Of a stretch of DNA of 64,000 nucleotides, positions 59,790 through 64,000 are shown piece by piece. The notes beneath the pieces are model-generated. The model was not told the DNA's origin. It saw nothing but the letters and a program-made list of their open reading frames with translations, and made no database searches. Source of the stretch: Chungangia koreensis (GTDB lineage Bacteria > Bacillota > Bacilli > Bacillales_A > Planococcaceae); assembly GCF_042651785.1 (NCBI RefSeq), contig NZ_JBHSEC010000019.1, forward strand, positions 124,001-188,000, given 5' to 3'. The number at the start of each line of letters is the position of its first letter. Within the stretch, counting starts at the first letter, position 1. The position numbers were made by a program, and so were the translations under genes.

Positions 59790-61976
59790 TTGAAAAAAAG
59801 CGTTGTAATTGCTGAAAAACCTTCAGTTGCCCGTGATATCGCTCGTGTCTTACATTGCAATAAAAAAGGCAACGGGTTCTTAGAAGGTGAAAAATATATC
59901 GTAACTTGGGCTTTAGGACATTTAGTCACTTTGGCTGATCCTGAAAACTATGATCATAAATACAAAACATGGAATCTTGAAGACCTCCCGATGCTTCCCG
60001 ACCACTTAAAACTGGTCGTCATTAAGCAGACAGGCAAGCAGTTTAATGCAGTGAAAAGCCAGCTTACACGTTCAGATGTCGGAGAAATCATCATCGCTAC
60101 TGACTCCGCACGTGAAGGTGAACTGGTTGCAAGATGGATCATTGAAAAAGCGAAGGTCAATAAACCGGTCAAACGGCTTTGGATTTCTTCCGTAACGGAC
60201 AAAGCGATTAAAGAAGGCTTTCAAAATTTAAAGCCCGGAAAAGAATACGAAAATCTGTATCATTCCGCAGTTGCCCGATCGGAAGCTGACTGGTATGTCG
60301 GACTGAATGCTACAAGAGCCTTAACGACCCGCTTTAATGCACAGCTTTCAGCCGGCCGTGTCCAAACGCCAACTTTAGCGATCATTGCCCAACGAGATGA
60401 AGAGATTAAAAACTTCAAACCGAAAACGTTTTACGGCATAGAGGCGTTAACCGATCAGAATTTGAAGCTGACTTGGCGCGATCGTAAAACAAATGATGTC
60501 AGAAGCTTCTCTAAAGAGAAGATTGAACAAATCTTATTGAAATTGGATCAAAAGACTGCCGTCGTCGAATCCGTTGAAAAGAAGCATAAGAAGAATTTCG
60601 CACCACAATTATATGACTTAACTGAACTACAGCGTGATGCAAACAAGATGTTCGGCTACTCTGCTAAAGAAACGCTGTCCATCATGCAAAAGCTATATGA
60701 GCAGCACAAAGTACTGACGTATCCACGGACTGACTCCAGATATTTATCAAGCGACATTGTCGGGACCCTTCAGGAACGGTTAAAGTCTGTTGCGGTAGGT
60801 CCATATCGTCAATCAGCAAATAAGATATTGAATAAACCAATAAAAGCGAATAAAGCATTTGTAGACGACACAAAAGTCTCTGATCACCATGCCATCATTC
60901 CGACAGAAGAGATTGTCCTATTAGATAAGTTTTCAGATAAGGAACGTAAAATCTATGATTTAGTCGTGAAACGTTTCTTGGCCGTTCTTTATCCTCCATT
61001 TGAGTTTGAGCAGATGACGATTCAAGCTTCTCTTGCAGACGAATTATTTGTTGCAAGAGGAAAAACGATTCTATCTTCAGGCTGGAAAGAGGTCTATGAG
61101 AACCGCTTTGAAGAGGATGATGACCAGGAAGATGTGAAGGAGCAAATTCTGCCCCGGATTGAAAAGGGTGACAAACTCTCCATTAAATTGTTAACAGAGA
61201 CGTCCGGACAAACGAAACCGCCGGCTCGTTTTAATGAAGCCTCTCTTCTGACAGCGATGGAAAACCCGGCAAAGTATATGGAAACAACTGATAAAAAATT
61301 AGCGAGTGCCCTAAGTAAAACTGGCGGATTAGGAACAGTAGCGACCCGCGCTGATATTATCGAAAAGCTATTCAATACCTTCTTACTCGAAAAAAGAGGA
61401 AAAGACATTCATCTGACGTCAAAAGGTAAACAACTTCTTGAACTTGTTCCGGAAGAGCTTAAATCCCCAGCACTCACTGCAGAATGGGAATTAAAGCTTG
61501 AAGAAATCGCAAAGGGCAAACTGAATAAAAACGTCTTTATCGGCGAAATGAAGAATTACGCAAAGTCTATTGTTCTTGAAATTAAAAACAGTGACAAGAA
61601 ATTCAAACACGACAACATTTCAACGAAAAGCTGCCCCGACTGTGGCAAGCCGATGCTTGAAGTGAATGGCAAAAAGGGTAAAATGCTTGTCTGCCAGGAT
61701 CGTGAGTGCGGCCACCGGAAGAATGTTGCGAGAGTGACCAATGCACGATGCCCGAATTGCCACAAGAAAATGGAACTGCGCGGTGAAGGGGAAGGACAAA
61801 TTTTCACATGCAAATGCGGCCACCGTGAGAAGCTTTCCTCCTTCAATGAACGAAAGAAAAAAGGCAATAAAAACGTCTCTAAACGCGACGTCAATAAGTA
61901 TTTAAAACAGCAGGAAAAGCAAGAAGAGCCTATTAATAATGCATTAGCTGAAGCATTGAAAAACTTAAAATTGTAG
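59790..61976 (+). CDS. topB: DNA topoisomerase III
   Basis: A type IA topoisomerase of 728 residues that relaxes and decatenates DNA through a transient cut. The TOPRIM domain starts with AEKPSVARDIARVL at 7-20 and has the acidic TDSAREGELVARW near residue 104; the catalytic Tyr lies in LTYPRTDSRYLSS near residue 310. The C-terminus has two zinc ribbons, CPDCGKPM...C and CPNCHKKM...CKCGH (~611-680). TTG 59790 is the start: the protein begins KKSVVIAEKPS there and GAAAGG precedes it. Monocistronic, with a terminator behind. Confidence 0.95.
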   Translation: MKKSVVIAEKPSVARDIARVLHCNKKGNGFLEGEKYIVTWALGHLVTLADPENYDHKYKTWNLEDLPMLPDHLKLVVIKQTGKQFNAVKSQLTRSDVGEIIIATDSAREGELVARWIIEKAKVNKPVKRLWISSVTDKAIKEGFQNLKPGKEYENLYHSAVARSEADWYVGLNATRALTTRFNAQLSAGRVQTPTLAIIAQRDEEIKNFKPKTFYGIEALTDQNLKLTWRDRKTNDVRSFSKEKIEQILLKLDQKTAVVESVEKKHKKNFAPQLYDLTELQRDANKMFGYSAKETLSIMQKLYEQHKVLTYPRTDSRYLSSDIVGTLQERLKSVAVGPYRQSANKILNKPIKANKAFVDDTKVSDHHAIIPTEEIVLLDKFSDKERKIYDLVVKRFLAVLYPPFEFEQMTIQASLADELFVARGKTILSSGWKEVYENRFEEDDDQEDVKEQILPRIEKGDKLSIKLLTETSGQTKPPARFNEASLLTAMENPAKYMETTDKKLASALSKTGGLGTVATRADIIEKLFNTFLLEKRGKDIHLTSKGKQLLELVPEELKSPALTAEWELKLEEIAKGKLNKNVFIGEMKNYAKSIVLEIKNSDKKFKHDNISTKSCPDCGKPMLEVNGKKGKMLVCQDRECGHRKNVARVTNARCPNCHKKMELRGEGEGQIFTCKCGHREKLSSFNERKKKGNKNVSKRDVNKYLKQQEKQEEPINNALAEALKNLKL

Positions 61977-61980
61977 TTTC

Positions 61981-62010
61981 CACCCCCGTTCTTTTAGAAT
62001 GGGGGCTTTT
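61981..62010 (+). terminator. Terminator after topB
   Basis: CCCCGTTCT-TTT-AGAATGGGG then GCTTTTC. Confidence 0.85.
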
Positions 62011-62108
62011 CAATGCTCACTTCACAATCATGTCCTTCAATATGGCATAGTTCGGCTTCCGAAACCATACGTATTAAAAGAGATGGTTTAGAAAGGAAGC
62101 GATAATAA

Positions 62109-63188
62109 ATGAATCGAAACTCCGTTCCCCAACAGGTTGGAAAGAAAAAAGTGGTGTTTTCATGTAAGTATTCAGCTACATCAGGTCTTTACCATGCAGA
62201 GCGATCTTTGGCTGCTGCGGACATGCTTTCCGAATGGGATATTCTTTTTTTAATAGACGAGTCATCGAAAGAGATAAAAAATTTAATAGAAGGTAAAGGG
62301 TATAAAACGAGATTCGTATCCGGGTCCTCTTCTTTCATTTCCGTCTTAAGGGAAGAATGCCCTGATCTTCTTGTTCGTGACGGTGACCAGACTGATTTGG
62401 ATGAGGCGAAACTTGTTAGAGAGATTGTCTCAGCCATTATCCATTTGGATGATTTCGGAACTGGTGGGCAAGAAGCGGATTTAGTCCTCCATTCACTGTA
62501 CCAGGAAAACCGTGAACCATATCCCTCACATTATGTTTCCGGACCTGATAGTTACATAGTTCCTGAAGACTTTGTTGCGTTTAAGCATCAGGGGAAGGAA
62601 AAGGAGCTGAGCCCGGTACCACATTTGGTCGTCTATCATGGCTACGAAGATCCTGAAAACTTGACGTACCGTACGCTTCGCCATATCCTGCAGCTACAGA
62701 TTCCGCTCCGTGTCACGATCCTCTTAGGAGAAGGCTATAAACATTCTAAAGACGATATCCAGATGATGGCGCTCGGCAGAAGGAATACTACGATTGTGAA
62801 ACCTCCTTATTCCCTTCCAGAGGAATTGGCAAAGGCGGATATTGTCGTCTGTTCCGCCGGATATACACCTTATGAAGTAGCTGTGATTGGGTTGCCGTGC
62901 ATTGTCATTGCACAAAACGAACAGGAATTGCAGAATGCCTTTCCGAAAGAGGAAAATGGTTTTATTCATTTAGGACTTGGCCGAAAGGTAAAGCAATCAC
63001 TTCTTCTTAACGCCATCATGGAGATGCTTTTACATGATGCACGTCGTGAACGGGCAGTGAAAAGACAGCTGGCCCTTAATCTATTTAACGGAAAAGAAAA
63101 AATTGCTGAAACGATACTATACTATCTCGATTATCCTCCGAGACAATCGAAAGATGCTCTTCAAAAAGTGAAAAATATGCTACAATAA
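62109..63188 (+). CDS. SpsG/PseG-like glycosyltransferase-fold protein
   Basis: A 359-residue GT-B-fold protein. The C-terminal half has VVCSAGYTPYEVAVIGLPCIVIA near residue 250 (in part), the nucleotide-sugar-binding stretch seen in PseG and SpsG, and the N-terminal half FSCKYSATSGLYHAERSLAAADML, the substrate side. Such proteins hydrolyse UDP-sugars for legionaminic/pseudaminic acid synthesis or spore-coat sugars. There is no partner gene for such a pathway in this window, so the role is only a guess. ATG 62109 follows GGAAGCG. Confidence 0.55.
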   Translation: MNRNSVPQQVGKKKVVFSCKYSATSGLYHAERSLAAADMLSEWDILFLIDESSKEIKNLIEGKGYKTRFVSGSSSFISVLREECPDLLVRDGDQTDLDEAKLVREIVSAIIHLDDFGTGGQEADLVLHSLYQENREPYPSHYVSGPDSYIVPEDFVAFKHQGKEKELSPVPHLVVYHGYEDPENLTYRTLRHILQLQIPLRVTILLGEGYKHSKDDIQMMALGRRNTTIVKPPYSLPEELAKADIVVCSAGYTPYEVAVIGLPCIVIAQNEQELQNAFPKEENGFIHLGLGRKVKQSLLLNAIMEMLLHDARRERAVKRQLALNLFNGKEKIAETILYYLDYPPRQSKDALQKVKNMLQ

Positions 63189-63238
63189 GTGGAAACATAT
63201 ACAGGTGGTTACCTGTTCAACATTAAGGAGTGCACATC

Positions 63239-63421
63239 ATGACAAAAAGTGAACTCGAAGCACAAATCGCAGAACTGAAAAATGATTATATCCGTCTCCA
63301 GGGTGATGTAGAGAAATTGGAATCGACTGGACACGAGGCAATGGTGGAAAAAGCTGAGCAGCGCCTTGCCGACATGGAAGAACGGTTATCAGAATTGAAC
63401 AAGCAGCTCGCGGCGCTGTAA
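63239..63421 (+). CDS. Small coiled-coil protein, SE1832 family
   Basis: A 60-residue all-helical protein (MTKSELEAQIAELK...) predicted as a single coiled coil, matching the small SE1832-type proteins of Firmicutes of unknown function. ATG 63239 is chosen for the AAGGAGTG site; a GTG three codons upstream is an alternative. A short hairpin ACAGGT-GGTT-ACCTGT lies 25 bases before it. It precedes the ABC-F gene by 34 bases. Confidence 0.75.
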   Translation: MTKSELEAQIAELKNDYIRLQGDVEKLESTGHEAMVEKAEQRLADMEERLSELNKQLAAL

Positions 63422-63455
63422 GTGTCGTGAGCTTTCTTTTTGGAGGAAAACAGCA

Positions 63456-64000
63456 ATGAGCATATTAACAGTCGAGAAATTAGGTCACTCCTTCGGTGAT
63501 CGGACACTATTCAAAGATGTATCATTCCGTCTTGTAGAGGGTGAACATGTTGGGTTGGTCGGTGCAAATGGAGTCGGAAAATCAACAATGATGAATATTT
63601 TGACCGGTCAAATCATCCATGATACCGGTAAAGTGGAATGGCTGCCGAACACACATTATGGCTATTTAGATCAGCACACGCAGTTAGCTGCTGGGCGCAC
63701 GATGCGCGATACTTTGCGTGACGCCTTCTTACCGCTTTATAAGAAAGAAGAAGAATTGAATGAAATTACGGCCAAGATGGCCGAGGCAACACCGGAAGAA
63801 TTGGAAGATCTTTTAGAGCAAATGGCGGATATCCAAGATGCCCTTGATGCAGGGGATTTCTACACACTCGATATTAAAGTCGAGGAAGTGGCTCGTGGAC
63901 TTGGTTTGGACGCAATCGGTCTGGAACGGGACGTATCTGCCCTTTCCGGTGGTCAGCGGACTAAGGTTTTATTGGCTAAGCTGTTGCTGGAAAAGCCGAA
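63456..64000 (+). CDS. ABC-F ATPase, N-terminal part (runs off the window)
   Basis: The first ~181 residues of an ABC-F protein, soluble duplicated ATPases that act on ribosomes (resistance or translation factors) rather than as transporters. It starts MSILTVEKLGHSFGDRTLF with Walker A GANGVGKST near residue 36 and the signature LSGGQRTKVLLAKLL near residue 163. It resembles the Bacillus YkpA/YbiT group more than antibiotic-resistance members, judged from the N-terminal domain only. ATG 63456 follows GGAGGAAAAC. Truncated by the window edge. Confidence 0.85.
   Translation, partial: MSILTVEKLGHSFGDRTLFKDVSFRLVEGEHVGLVGANGVGKSTMMNILTGQIIHDTGKVEWLPNTHYGYLDQHTQLAAGRTMRDTLRDAFLPLYKKEEELNEITAKMAEATPEELEDLLEQMADIQDALDAGDFYTLDIKVEEVARGLGLDAIGLERDVSALSGGQRTKVLLAKLLLEKP

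Noticed and set aside
59600..59929. 109-residue minus-strand frame over the topB start
   Set aside because: Overlaps topB and has no start signal or family features.
1..64000. Insertion sequences, prophage or tRNA/rRNA genes
   Set aside because: No transposase, integrase, phage structural genes or tRNA cloverleaf sequences were recognised in the window.

Overview
The window is low-to-mid GC Bacillota DNA, almost certainly from a spore-forming member of the Bacillales in the Sporosarcina/Planococcaceae neighbourhood. The evidence is many TTG/GTG starts with strong AGGAGG-type ribosome sites, sporulation genes (rsfA, gerQ), bacillithiol genes (yojF-bshB2), RNA polymerase delta (rpoE), and gene order that follows the Bacillus subtilis pyrG-rpoE-acdA-fadF and argS-ywiB-speB-speE-pbpG-ywhD...ywfO-rsfA-lipL-hemQ-gerQ-ywdK-ywdI-ung-pdxK stretch. 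The genus is an inference.

Region 1 (1-13 kb): start of pyrG, rpoE, a small membrane ORF, then a leftward fatty/branched-acyl-CoA block: thiolase, 3-hydroxyacyl-CoA dehydrogenase, two acyl-CoA dehydrogenases, a TetR regulator and the B12-dependent fused isobutyryl-CoA mutase IcmF, preceded by fadF. A TetR-type palindrome over the candidate thiolase promoter, a perfect cre box at its start, and a FadR-like box over the fadF promoter suggest fatty-acid and carbon control. Region 2 (13-18 kb): a NERD protein, then a B12 riboswitch with btuF-btuC-btuD, the ATPase being fused to CbiZ (cobinamide salvage); this could supply the cofactor for IcmF.

Region 3 (18-36 kb) is conserved housekeeping backbone: argS, polyamine genes, a class A PBP, HD hydrolase YwfO, RsfA, LipL, HemQ, GerQ, Ung, PdxK. 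Region 4 (36-53 kb) is more variable: a CPA-type antiporter with an RCK-like domain, three ABC permeases without ATPase or binding protein, bacillithiol genes, a YjiH transporter, epimerase-type threonine dehydrogenase and Kbl, a secreted M6-like metalloprotease, and several unknowns. Region 5 (53-57.5 kb) is a reactive-sulfur detoxification cluster: CstR-like repressor, two TusA-type proteins, rhodaneses, DsrE, a rhodanese-persulfide dioxygenase fusion and a TauE exporter, with four ATACCC-N4-GGGTAT-like sites. Region 6 (57.5-64 kb): an M28-like lipoprotein with changed zinc ligands, topB, an SpsG-like protein and an ABC-F ATPase.

The most unusual feature is a set of intergenic arrays in five places (8.7-9.07, 12.9-13.0, 17.95-18.13, 24.4-24.63 and 45.96-46.08 kb). 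Each holds 4-9 copies of an 11-13 bp core with unrelated spacers, repeated every 20-21 bp, i.e. about two DNA helical turns; four of the seven blocks are exactly 21 bp throughout. There are three core families (TTTACTACCGATTAT, TATCAACGATT, TTTCCAACCAA) whose reverse complements resemble one another. I know of no described element that matches them.
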